From Yersinia vastinensis (GTDB lineage: Bacteria > Pseudomonadota > Gammaproteobacteria > Enterobacterales > Enterobacteriaceae), in contig NZ_CACVAF010000001.1 in the NCBI RefSeq assembly GCF_902726565.1, forward strand, positions 372,001-436,000: a DNA stretch of 64,000 nt, given 5' to 3'. The notes under the pieces were generated by a model that did not search any database, had not been told where the DNA came from, and worked only from the letters and a program-made list of their open reading frames with translations. The position numbers and the translations under genes are program-made. The first letter of the stretch is position 1, and each line of letters starts with the position of its first letter. Below, in pieces: positions 57,009 through 64,000 of this stretch.

Positions 57009-57344
57009 ATGTCTATTCAATCGATAAGTGGTGTTTTGGAGCAAATTAATTTTCAGGCGCAACAAGCGTCTACGTTTCAAAAATCACCTTTAATTTCAGA
57101 CCGTCAAAGTGTCGAGAAACCATTACAGTTTTCCGACATATTATTTAACAGTGTTAATAGCATTAATGCAATGCAATCCCAAGCTAAGACTCAGTCGCAA
57201 GATTATATGAGTGGCGCGACTGATATTGGTCTTAATGATGTTATGGTTTCTTTGCAAAAGTCATCTCTAGCGTTAAATCTTGGTGTTCAGGTACGCAATA
57301 AATTAGTCAGTGCGTATCAGGAAGTCATGAATATGTCGGTATAA
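57009..57344 (+). CDS. fliE: Flagellar MS-ring/rod junction protein FliE
   Basis: A 111-residue exported rod adaptor that joins the MS-ring to the rod. The variable N-terminus is followed by the conserved SFSDIL-like FSDILFNSVNSINAMQ and NDVMVSLQKSSLALNLGVQVRNKLVSAYQEVMNMSV at the C-terminus. I chose the ATG at 57009, with AAAGGAAA upstream; 18 upstream codons are not family-like. It is divergent from fliF and is followed by cheR after 215 bases. Confidence 0.95.
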   Translation: MSIQSISGVLEQINFQAQQASTFQKSPLISDRQSVEKPLQFSDILFNSVNSINAMQSQAKTQSQDYMSGATDIGLNDVMVSLQKSSLALNLGVQVRNKLVSAYQEVMNMSV

Positions 57345-57559
57345 CTTTTAACTTAACACTCGTTTTACTCAACAAGATGACAATACGATTGATTGATGAT
57401 TTTGGCTATTAATTTATTGAATATCTCTGGCTCTGACGTTTAGGAAACAACATCTTATATCGTCAGTAAATGAATACTACAGGTTTAAATATGGCAAAGT
57501 TTATCAATGTTATCTATCGCAAGGGTATTTTCAATCAGAAATATTAGCGAAGTTAAAAA

Positions 57560-58396
57560 TTGAGCAATAAAAATTTTCGTATTCAAGAAGAACTTTCAGA
57601 GCAAGTTTTACAAAAAATCAGTGCACTGATTTATCACCGTGCAGGAATTGTGCTAACCAGCCAAAAACGTGACATGGTTTATAACCGCCTTTCACGACGA
57701 TTACGTGATTTAAGACTGACGAGTTTCACTCATTACGTAAAAATGCTGGAGTCAGACCAACACAGTGATGAATGGCAACCCTTTATTAATGCGTTGACGA
57801 CCAACCTAACATCATTTTTTAGGGAATCGTATCACTTCCCTCTTTTGGCGAAACATGCCCAGGCCAGAGCTGCGAATTATACCGTGTGGTGTACCGCTGC
57901 CTCTACCGGGGAAGAGGCTTGCTCTATTGCCATGACACTGGATGAGACATTGGGGCGCAGTATGGGGGGGCCGCGAGTGTTGGCCACCGATATCGATACT
58001 GAGGTTTTGCAGAAAGCAAATAATGGCGTTTATCGGTTATCTGATCTGGGAAACTTGTCTCCTGAGCAAAAAAAGAACTATTTTCTGCGCGGCACCGGAG
58101 CACAGGAAAATCTGGTGAAAGTCAGGCCAGAACTGCTCTCGAGCATTCAGTATCAGCAACTGAATCTGCTGGATTTGAATTGGGATGTGCCTGCGCCATT
58201 TGACGCTATTTTTTGTCGCAATGTCATGATCTATTTTGATCAAAAGACGCAAGAAAAGCTGATGTTACGTTTTGCCAAAATGCTAAAGCCGGGAGGGCTT
58301 TTATTTGCTGGCCATTCTGAGCATTTTAACAATATGAATGGGCCTTTCCGTCTGCGTGGTCAGTCAGTGTATTACCTAGCTCAAGAGAAATTATGA
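57560..58396 (+). CDS. cheR: Chemotaxis protein methyltransferase CheR
   Basis: CheR methylates glutamates of chemoreceptors using SAM, for adaptation. The 278-residue protein has the N-terminal helical domain with [16 protein letters not shown] (receptor binding) and the Rossmann domain with [21 protein letters not shown] and [14 protein letters not shown]. The beta-subdomain that docks pentapeptide tails is present. Start is a TTG at 57560 without a strong ribosome site; it gives near-normal length (E. coli 286). It overlaps cheB by 4 bases. Confidence 0.94.
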   Translation: MSNKNFRIQEELSEQVLQKISALIYHRAGIVLTSQKRDMVYNRLSRRLRDLRLTSFTHYVKMLESDQHSDEWQPFINALTTNLTSFFRESYHFPLLAKHAQARAANYTVWCTAASTGEEACSIAMTLDETLGRSMGGPRVLATDIDTEVLQKANNGVYRLSDLGNLSPEQKKNYFLRGTGAQENLVKVRPELLSSIQYQQLNLLDLNWDVPAPFDAIFCRNVMIYFDQKTQEKLMLRFAKMLKPGGLLFAGHSEHFNNMNGPFRLRGQSVYYLAQEKL

Positions 58397-59439
58397 ATAA
58401 GATAAGAGTACTTTGTGTTGACGATTCGGCGCTGATACGCAGCATCATGAGTGATATTGTTAATCAGCAACCTGATATGGAAATGGTCGCCACCGCGCCA
58501 GATCCAATCATTGCCCGAGATTTAATTAAACGATTTAACCCCGACGTATTGACTCTGGACGTAGAAATGCCGCGCATGGATGGTCTGGATTTTCTGGAAC
58601 GTTTAATGCGTCTGCGTCCTATGCCGGTCATTATGGTCTCATCGTTAACGGGCAAGGGATCCGAAATAACACTGAGTGCTTTGGAAATAGGCGCTGTGGA
58701 TTTTGTCACTAAGCCTCAAATGGGGCTTAAAGACGGAATGATGCAATACGTTGAAATTATTGCAGAAAAAATCCGTATGGCGTCAAAAGTGCAAGTTAAG
58801 CGCAGTGACCGACAAGCCCATGCCCCTAAAACCCTCTCTATTCCATTGGTGGGGAGTGAAAAAATCATTGCTATCGGCTCATCCACTGGTGGTACCGAAG
58901 CGTTACGGCAAGTATTAATCCCTATGCCTTTGACCTGCCCAGGTATTGTTATCGCCCAACATATGCCACCCGGGTTTACCCGCTCTTTTGCTGCGCGCCT
59001 GAACACGTTGTGCCAAATTGCGGTGAAAGAAGGTGAAGATGGCGATCGCGTTTTACCGGGACATGCCTACATTGCGCCGGGGGATCTGCATATGGAACTC
59101 ATCCGCAGTGGCGCGAATTACCATATCAAATTGAATAAGTTACCACCGGTTAACCGCCATCGGCCCTCTGTTGATGTGTTGTTCCGGTCGGTTGCAAAGT
59201 CTGCTGGGAAAAATGCAGTAGGGGCCATTTTGACCGGAATGGGCAGTGATGGCGCACAGGGTTTATTAGAGATGCGCAAAGCGGGAGCGCATACCTTGGC
59301 TCAAAGTGAAAAAAGCTGTGTGGTATTCGGTATGCCCCGTGAAGCGATTACTGCTGGAGCGGCGTGTGAAGTTGTCGATCTTGAAGATATAAGCCAACAC
59401 ATACTCAGTAATGTTGTCGGGCAGGCACGTCGAATTTAA
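58393..59439 (+). CDS. cheB: Chemotaxis methylesterase/deamidase CheB
   Basis: CheB removes methyl groups and deamidates receptors when phosphorylated by CheA. It has 348 residues: an N-terminal receiver domain with acidic pair [10 protein letters not shown] and phospho-Asp in [12 protein letters not shown], a linker, and an esterase domain with the Ser-His-Asp triad in [21 protein letters not shown] and [10 protein letters not shown]. Starts inside the cheR stop (ATGA). Confidence 0.96.
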   Translation: MNKIRVLCVDDSALIRSIMSDIVNQQPDMEMVATAPDPIIARDLIKRFNPDVLTLDVEMPRMDGLDFLERLMRLRPMPVIMVSSLTGKGSEITLSALEIGAVDFVTKPQMGLKDGMMQYVEIIAEKIRMASKVQVKRSDRQAHAPKTLSIPLVGSEKIIAIGSSTGGTEALRQVLIPMPLTCPGIVIAQHMPPGFTRSFAARLNTLCQIAVKEGEDGDRVLPGHAYIAPGDLHMELIRSGANYHIKLNKLPPVNRHRPSVDVLFRSVAKSAGKNAVGAILTGMGSDGAQGLLEMRKAGAHTLAQSEKSCVVFGMPREAITAGAACEVVDLEDISQHILSNVVGQARRI

Positions 59440-59463
59440 TTCATTCCCTTTTCATATCATTAA

Positions 59464-59486
59464 GCACCCTTCATTGGGTGCATTTT
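59464..59486 (+). terminator. Terminator-like hairpin between cheB and cheY
   Basis: GCACCC, six-base loop, GGGTGC, then ATTTTACTTT. It has the form of a short intrinsic terminator inside the che operon, 24 bases after cheB and 20 before cheY. Confidence 0.6.
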
Positions 59487-59505
59487 ACTTTCATAGGATA
59501 AAAGT

Positions 59506-59895
59506 ATGGCAGATAAAAATTTGCGTTTCTTGGTCATCGACGACTTCGCCACCATGCGCCGCATTGTCCGAAATCTTCTTCAGGATCTTGGTTTTAAGAA
59601 TGTTGATGAAGCGGAAGATGGCCAAGATGCATTAAATAAATTACGTGAATCTAAATTTGATTTTGTGATTAGCGATTGGAATATGCCTAACCTTGATGGC
59701 CTGCAATTGCTCTCTGAAATCCGCAAAGATGAAAATCTGAACAAAATTCCGGTGTTGATGGTCACCGCTGAGGCGAAAAAGGAAAATATCATTGCAGCAG
59801 CGCAGGCTGGCGCGAATGGTTATGTTGTTAAGCCTTTCACTGCGGCCACGTTGGAAGAGAAGCTCAACAAAATATTTGAAAAACTTGGATGGTGA
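59506..59895 (+). CDS. cheY: Chemotaxis response regulator CheY
   Basis: CheY carries the signal from CheA to FliM; phospho-CheY promotes clockwise rotation. It has 129 residues, exactly the E. coli length, with all key residues in place: Asp12, Asp13, phospho-Asp57, Thr87, Tyr106 and Lys109. A single receiver domain with no output domain. Preceded by AGGATAAA and, upstream, by a terminator-like hairpin. Confidence 0.98.
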   Translation: MADKNLRFLVIDDFATMRRIVRNLLQDLGFKNVDEAEDGQDALNKLRESKFDFVISDWNMPNLDGLQLLSEIRKDENLNKIPVLMVTAEAKKENIIAAAQAGANGYVVKPFTAATLEEKLNKIFEKLGW

Positions 59896-59898
59896 GCC

Positions 59899-60540
59899 AT
59901 GAATACAACACCCAACAAGCAATCGAACGATAGCGTTAAGGATATTTTCTCCCGCATTGGTCATCTCACCCGGTTATTACGGGATAGCATGGCTAACTTC
60001 GGTTTGGATCGCGCCATTATGGATGTCGCGGAAGCTATTCCTGATGCACGTGACCGCTTAAGTTATGTGGTGGGGAAAACCTCACAGGCAGCGGATTGCG
60101 CATTGACGTGCGTGGAGATTGCCCGCCCTCTTCAGGATGAATTAGGTGAGAAAGCCACGGCACTGACCGCGCGGTGGGATGCCTGGTTTGAGGACCCGAT
60201 TGAATTACCGATGGCCCGAGAGTTGGTGACTGATACCCGTAATTTTTTGCATGAAACACCGAAAATTACTCGTCAAACCAATGAGCAATTAATGGAAATC
60301 ATGATGGCTCAGGACTTTCAGGACCTCACTGGTCAGGTGATTCAAAACATGATGAAGCTAATTGAAAGTGTTGAGAATGAGCTGATTCAAGTATTGGTCG
60401 AGAATATGCCAGAGGCGGCATCACCCCTTGATGACAAGAACGACAATTTGAAAAATGGCCCTCAGATTAATCAATCCGGTGCAGGAGTTGTTGCCACACA
60501 GGATCAGGTTGATGATTTGCTCGAAACGCTGGGGTTTTAA
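59899..60540 (+). CDS. cheZ: CheY-P phosphatase CheZ
   Basis: CheZ dephosphorylates CheY-P. The 213-residue protein is mostly a long helical hairpin; the catalytic segment [16 protein letters not shown] has the required Asp (about 142) and Gln (about 146), and the C-terminal CheY-binding peptide [11 protein letters not shown] is intact. It begins 3 bases after the cheY stop. Confidence 0.96.
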   Translation: MNTTPNKQSNDSVKDIFSRIGHLTRLLRDSMANFGLDRAIMDVAEAIPDARDRLSYVVGKTSQAADCALTCVEIARPLQDELGEKATALTARWDAWFEDPIELPMARELVTDTRNFLHETPKITRQTNEQLMEIMMAQDFQDLTGQVIQNMMKLIESVENELIQVLVENMPEAASPLDDKNDNLKNGPQINQSGAGVVATQDQVDDLLETLGF

Positions 60541-60591
60541 TTTCTCCTATGATGTCAGTTAGCCCGTGCGGCAATATGTTTAGTAAAAGTC

Positions 60592-61737
60592 ATGTCCGAA
60601 GAAAGTGATGTAGAAAAAACAGAGGAACCCACCCCCCATAAGCTATCGAAAGCCCGTGAGGAGGGGCAGATTCCGCGATCTAAGGAATTAACCTCACTGT
60701 TAATGCTATTGGTGGGATGGCTGCTTATTTTGCTGGGCGGTAGTCATGTTATCGGCATGCTGGCTCGGTTGCTGCACAACGGACTAATGTTTGACCGGTT
60801 ATTGGTACTGGATAGCAAGACGATGCTTATCCGTAGCCATGGCATTTTTAAAGCCGCCATTTTCTCGGTGTTGCCCATTTTGCTTGGCTTATTTATTACC
60901 GGTATTTCATCGCCGATGTTATTAGGTGGATTGAATTTAAGTGGTAAGTCTTTAAAGGTGGATCTCAAGCGTTTGAATCCTTTATCAGGATTCAAACGCA
61001 TGTTTTCGACACAAGTTGTGTCTGAGTTATTGAAGAGCGTATTAAAAGTGACGTTGGTGGGTTCTGCCTGCGCCATTTTTATTTTGAGTAACAAAGCCAA
61101 GATGATTCAGCTGATTCATCAACCGGTCGCTATTGCATTAAAGGATACCGGAGCCATTATTTCCGGCTGCTTGTTGACGGTTATTTTAGCGCTCATTCCA
61201 TTGGTGGGTTATGACGTTTTCTATCAGATCATGAGTAATCTTAAAAAATTACGCATGAGCCGCCAGGAAATACGTGATGAATTTAAGCAGCAAGAAGGCG
61301 ATCCCCACGTAAAAGGGCGAATAAAACAGCTCCAACGTTCTGCTGCACGTCAGCGCATGATGTCCGATATTCCTCATGCTGATGTGATAGTTAACAACCC
61401 CACACATTACTCCATCGCTCTTAGCTACAAAGAGGGGGGCATGGTGGCCCCGACGATGCTGGCTAAAGGTGCCGGAGATATTGCATTGCGTATCAGAGAA
61501 GAAGGGTTGAAGCACGGTATTCCTATGCTTGAAGCACCGCCGTTGGCACGTGCTCTGTATCGCCATTGTGAGATAGGTGAGCAGATTCCAACGGAGTTAT
61601 ACGGTGCCGTCGCAGAAGTACTGGCCTGGGTCTATAGCGTCAAACGCTGGCGAAAAGGCAGTGGTGTACTGCCGAAAAAACCAGAGAATCTTCCAGTGCC
61701 TGTCGCACTGGACTTTGCACAAGAGAGTCAAGAATGA
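60592..61737 (+). CDS. flhB: Flagellar export switch protein FlhB
   Basis: A 381-residue export-apparatus protein with four TM helices (about 30-210) and a cytoplasmic domain that cleaves itself at NPTH (VIVNNPTHYSIAL) to change export specificity from hook to filament. The N-terminus EKTEEPTPHKLSKAREEGQIPRSKE is diagnostic. It overlaps flhA by 4 bases and lies 51 bases after cheZ. Confidence 0.97.
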   Translation: MSEESDVEKTEEPTPHKLSKAREEGQIPRSKELTSLLMLLVGWLLILLGGSHVIGMLARLLHNGLMFDRLLVLDSKTMLIRSHGIFKAAIFSVLPILLGLFITGISSPMLLGGLNLSGKSLKVDLKRLNPLSGFKRMFSTQVVSELLKSVLKVTLVGSACAIFILSNKAKMIQLIHQPVAIALKDTGAIISGCLLTVILALIPLVGYDVFYQIMSNLKKLRMSRQEIRDEFKQQEGDPHVKGRIKQLQRSAARQRMMSDIPHADVIVNNPTHYSIALSYKEGGMVAPTMLAKGAGDIALRIREEGLKHGIPMLEAPPLARALYRHCEIGEQIPTELYGAVAEVLAWVYSVKRWRKGSGVLPKKPENLPVPVALDFAQESQE

Positions 61738-63836
61738 TGGCAAATTTAGCCACCAAATTACGGTTACCCGATTTTAAGCAATCGCAATGGCAAATACTGG
61801 CAGGCCCGGTATTAATCATGACTATTCTGGCAATGATGATATTGCCGTTGCCCGCTTTTGTTCTGGATCTGTTATTTACTTTTAATATCGTACTTTCCCT
61901 AATGATATTAATGGTCGCCATGTTTACGCAGAATACGTTGGATTTCTCGGCATTTCCTACCGTGCTACTGTTTTCCACCTTATTACGTCTGGCACTAAAT
62001 ATTGCCTCGACACGTATTATTCTGATGAATGGTCATACTGGTGATGGGGCTGCCGGTCAGGTCATTGATGCTTTTGGACATTTTCTGGTTGGCGGCAATT
62101 TTGCCATCGGTATTGTCGTGTTTATCATTTTGGTCATTATCAACTTTATGGTGATAACCAAAGGGGCAGGGCGTATTGCTGAGGTGGGTGCCCGCTTTGT
62201 GCTTGATGGTATGCCGGGTAAACAGATGGCGATCGATGCTGATTTGAATGCCGGAATTATTGGCGAAGAAGAAGCCAAACGTCGCCGTAGTGAAGTTACC
62301 CAAGAAGCTGATTTCTATGGCTCAATGGACGGTGCCAGTAAGTTCGTGCGTGGTGACGCGATTGCCGGCTTAATGATTATGGCGATTAACGTCATCGGCG
62401 GTTTGATGATTGGCATCATGCAGCACGACATGTCGTTTGCAGAGGCCGGGGCAACTTATACCTTGCTGACCATTGGTGATGGTTTGGTGTCACAGATTCC
62501 AGGGCTGGTTATTTCCACGGCTGCGGGGGTCATTGTGACTCGGGTTGCCACTGATCAGGACGTGGGCGAGCAGATGGTCAGCCAGCTGTTTAATAATCCG
62601 CGGGTAATGGTCTTGGCAGCCGGTGTAACCGGGCTATTCGGTATTATCCCGGGCATGCCCAACTTTGTTTTCCTGGTGTTTACCGCCGGGTTACTGGGAC
62701 TGGCATGGTGGATTCGAGGTCATCAGTTAGCCAATCCTGCCGGAACCAAGCGTGCCGCGAACAAGGACGATAAAACCGCAACAAAAGCAGAGCCACAGGT
62801 TACCGAAGCCTCTTGGTCTGATGTTCAACATGAAGATGTACTGGGTTTAGAAGTGGGTTATCGGCTGATACCGATGGTTGATAGCGAGCAAAAAGGCCAG
62901 TTATTAACCCGTATCCGTGGTATCCGTAAGAAATTTGCTCAGGAGATGGGGTTTCTTCCTCCTCCTGTCCATATCCGCGACAATCTGGATATGGCCCCTA
63001 CGGATTATCGTATCTTATTGAAAGGGGTCGAAATTGGTCGCGGAGAAACGCAGCCAGAACGCTGGATGGCGATTAACCCCGGCTGTGCCGAAGGCGAACT
63101 GGCGGGAGTGGCTTGCAAGGATCCGGCGTTTGGCTTACCGGCCGTGTGGATTGATGAAGTGCTGCGCGAACAGGCGCAGGCGCAAGGCTATACCGTGGTT
63201 GATCCCAGCTCGGTTATCGCCACACACCTGAATCATTTGATCTCACTGCACACCGATGAACTGTTTGGTCGTCAGGAAACTCAGCAATTGTTGGAGCGAC
63301 TGACAAAAGACATGCCGAAATTAGTCGAAGATCTTATTCCGGGCACTATCTCGCTCACCACCTTCCATAAAGTGTTGCAAAACTTGCTGGCGGAAAGCAT
63401 CTCCATTCGTGACATTAGAACCATCATCGATACGCTTGCCGAATATGCCGGTATCCAAAGTGATCCTGATGAATTAACGACACAAGTACGCATCCGATTG
63501 GGGCGGGCGATTACTCAGCAATGGTTCCCGGGTGATGATGAAATTCAAGTGATCGGCTTGGATCTTAATCTTGAACGGCTACTGATTCAGGCCACACAAA
63601 GTGGCAGCGCTATCGAACCCGGTATAGCACAGAACATCATGCAGCAAACCGAGAAGGCTATCTTGCAACAAAGCGCTATTGGCGCACCATTGGTGGTGCT
63701 GGTGAATCAACCTCTCCGATTCATGCTATCACGCTTCCTACGTCGAGCATTCCCGCAACTGGCGGTGCTGTCTAATCAGGAAATCAGCAATAACCGTACC
63801 GTGCGAATGTCTTATATCATTGGGGGTAAAGAATGA
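61734..63836 (+). CDS. flhA: Flagellar export gate protein FlhA
   Basis: A 700-residue export-gate protein with eight TM helices in the first half and a large cytoplasmic domain that docks chaperone-substrate pairs. The FHIPEP signature region AEVGARFVLDGMPGKQM and SDVQHEDVLGLEVGYRLIPMVD are present. Two adjacent ATG codons (61734, 61737) could start it. It overlaps both flhB and flhE by 4 bases, so the three are coupled. Confidence 0.97.
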   Translation: MMANLATKLRLPDFKQSQWQILAGPVLIMTILAMMILPLPAFVLDLLFTFNIVLSLMILMVAMFTQNTLDFSAFPTVLLFSTLLRLALNIASTRIILMNGHTGDGAAGQVIDAFGHFLVGGNFAIGIVVFIILVIINFMVITKGAGRIAEVGARFVLDGMPGKQMAIDADLNAGIIGEEEAKRRRSEVTQEADFYGSMDGASKFVRGDAIAGLMIMAINVIGGLMIGIMQHDMSFAEAGATYTLLTIGDGLVSQIPGLVISTAAGVIVTRVATDQDVGEQMVSQLFNNPRVMVLAAGVTGLFGIIPGMPNFVFLVFTAGLLGLAWWIRGHQLANPAGTKRAANKDDKTATKAEPQVTEASWSDVQHEDVLGLEVGYRLIPMVDSEQKGQLLTRIRGIRKKFAQEMGFLPPPVHIRDNLDMAPTDYRILLKGVEIGRGETQPERWMAINPGCAEGELAGVACKDPAFGLPAVWIDEVLREQAQAQGYTVVDPSSVIATHLNHLISLHTDELFGRQETQQLLERLTKDMPKLVEDLIPGTISLTTFHKVLQNLLAESISIRDIRTIIDTLAEYAGIQSDPDELTTQVRIRLGRAITQQWFPGDDEIQVIGLDLNLERLLIQATQSGSAIEPGIAQNIMQQTEKAILQQSAIGAPLVVLVNQPLRFMLSRFLRRAFPQLAVLSNQEISNNRTVRMSYIIGGKE

Positions 63837-64000
63837 AATTGTCAGCATTAATATTTTTGTCTTTGACCCTCTTTCCGCTGGTAGCCGCGGCCATCAGTGG
63901 CTCATGGAGTGGTAGTAGCGCTGGGGGCGTTATTAGTGTCGGTGGGCAAATATTGGCCAGCCGCCCTCTGACACCGATGCTACCTGCTAATGCGAAATTA
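63833..64000 (+). CDS. flhE: Flagellar protein FlhE, N-terminal part (cut by window edge)
   Basis: The first 56 codons of a gene that runs past the right edge. A short Sec signal (MKLSALIFLSLTLFPLVAAA) is followed by SGSWSGSSAGGVISVGG, which fits the periplasmic FlhE, a plug-like protein of the flagellar export gate. Starts in the flhA stop (ATGA). Position after flhBA supports the call. Confidence 0.85.
   Translation, partial: MKLSALIFLSLTLFPLVAAAISGSWSGSSAGGVISVGGQILASRPLTPMLPANAKL

Noticed and set aside
46015-64000. Lateral (Flag-2) flagellar system
   Set aside because: FliO, FliL and a full FliK and FliJ, plus cheRBYZ and the E. coli-like order, fit the primary peritrichous system; Flag-2 markers such as LafK are absent.
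1-64000. CRISPR arrays, insertion sequences, prophage or tRNA genes
   Set aside because: No regularly spaced repeats, transposase, integrase, phage structural gene or cloverleaf-like sequence was recognised.

Overview
The window looks like chromosomal DNA of a Yersinia species, most likely of the Y. enterocolitica group or a relative. The evidence is moderate GC content, E. coli-like enterobacterial gene families throughout (ttdABT-ttdR, proP, yjbB, ytcA-mdtNOP, and fli/che/flh genes) and a small heat-stable-enterotoxin gene of the Yst/STa type at about 39.9 kb. Species assignment is an inference; no rRNA or tRNA gene was seen. Both edges cut a gene: hypF on the left and flhE on the right.

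Layout. 0-6 kb: the 3' part of hypF (hydrogenase maturation), thiM (thiamin salvage), a DUF3313 lipoprotein and, convergent to it, a membrane CHASE4-PAS-GGDEF-EAL protein for cyclic di-GMP. 6.2-10.6 kb: the L-tartrate fermentation locus ttdA-ttdB-ttdT with the divergent LysR regulator ttdR. 10.7-15.1 kb: a two-gene RND efflux system without its own outer-membrane channel. 15.3-19 kb: ethanolamine permease, eutB and eutC as a minimal utilisation operon. 19.2-22 kb: proP, cueP and an isochorismatase-like hydrolase. 22.1-25.3 kb (minus): a ferric-reductase-like oxidoreductase, a previously unlisted 31-residue membrane peptide and the Na/Pi-type transporter yjbB, with an 11-base C tract before yjbB. 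25.3-31 kb: a very AT-rich stretch, an O-methyltransferase, and a Fur-box-preceded siderophore-type ABC importer. 31.1-32.2 kb: a second methionine aminopeptidase coupled to a ParD-like protein. 32.4-38.6 kb: an amidohydrolase followed by ytcA-mdtN-mdtO-mdtP, probably one operon.

38.7-40.7 kb is the most notable accessory region. It has a gene for a 62-residue secreted peptide with the six-cysteine pattern of heat-stable enterotoxins, a periplasmic choloylglycine-hydrolase/penicillin-V-acylase family enzyme directly downstream, and a 0.7-kb AT-rich upstream region carrying six ATCGAT motifs.

40.7-64 kb: motility and chemotaxis. Three methyl-accepting chemotaxis proteins (the third ends in a CheR-docking-like xWxxF tail) are followed by fliLMNOPQR and fliFGHIJK (minus). 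Divergent from these are fliE, cheR, cheB, cheY, cheZ, flhB, flhA and flhE (plus). Together these encode the C-ring, MS-ring, ATPase complex, export gate and the adaptation and phosphosignalling half of chemotaxis. CheA, CheW, motor stators, rod, hook and filament genes are not in this window. No CRISPR array, insertion sequence, prophage or tRNA was found.
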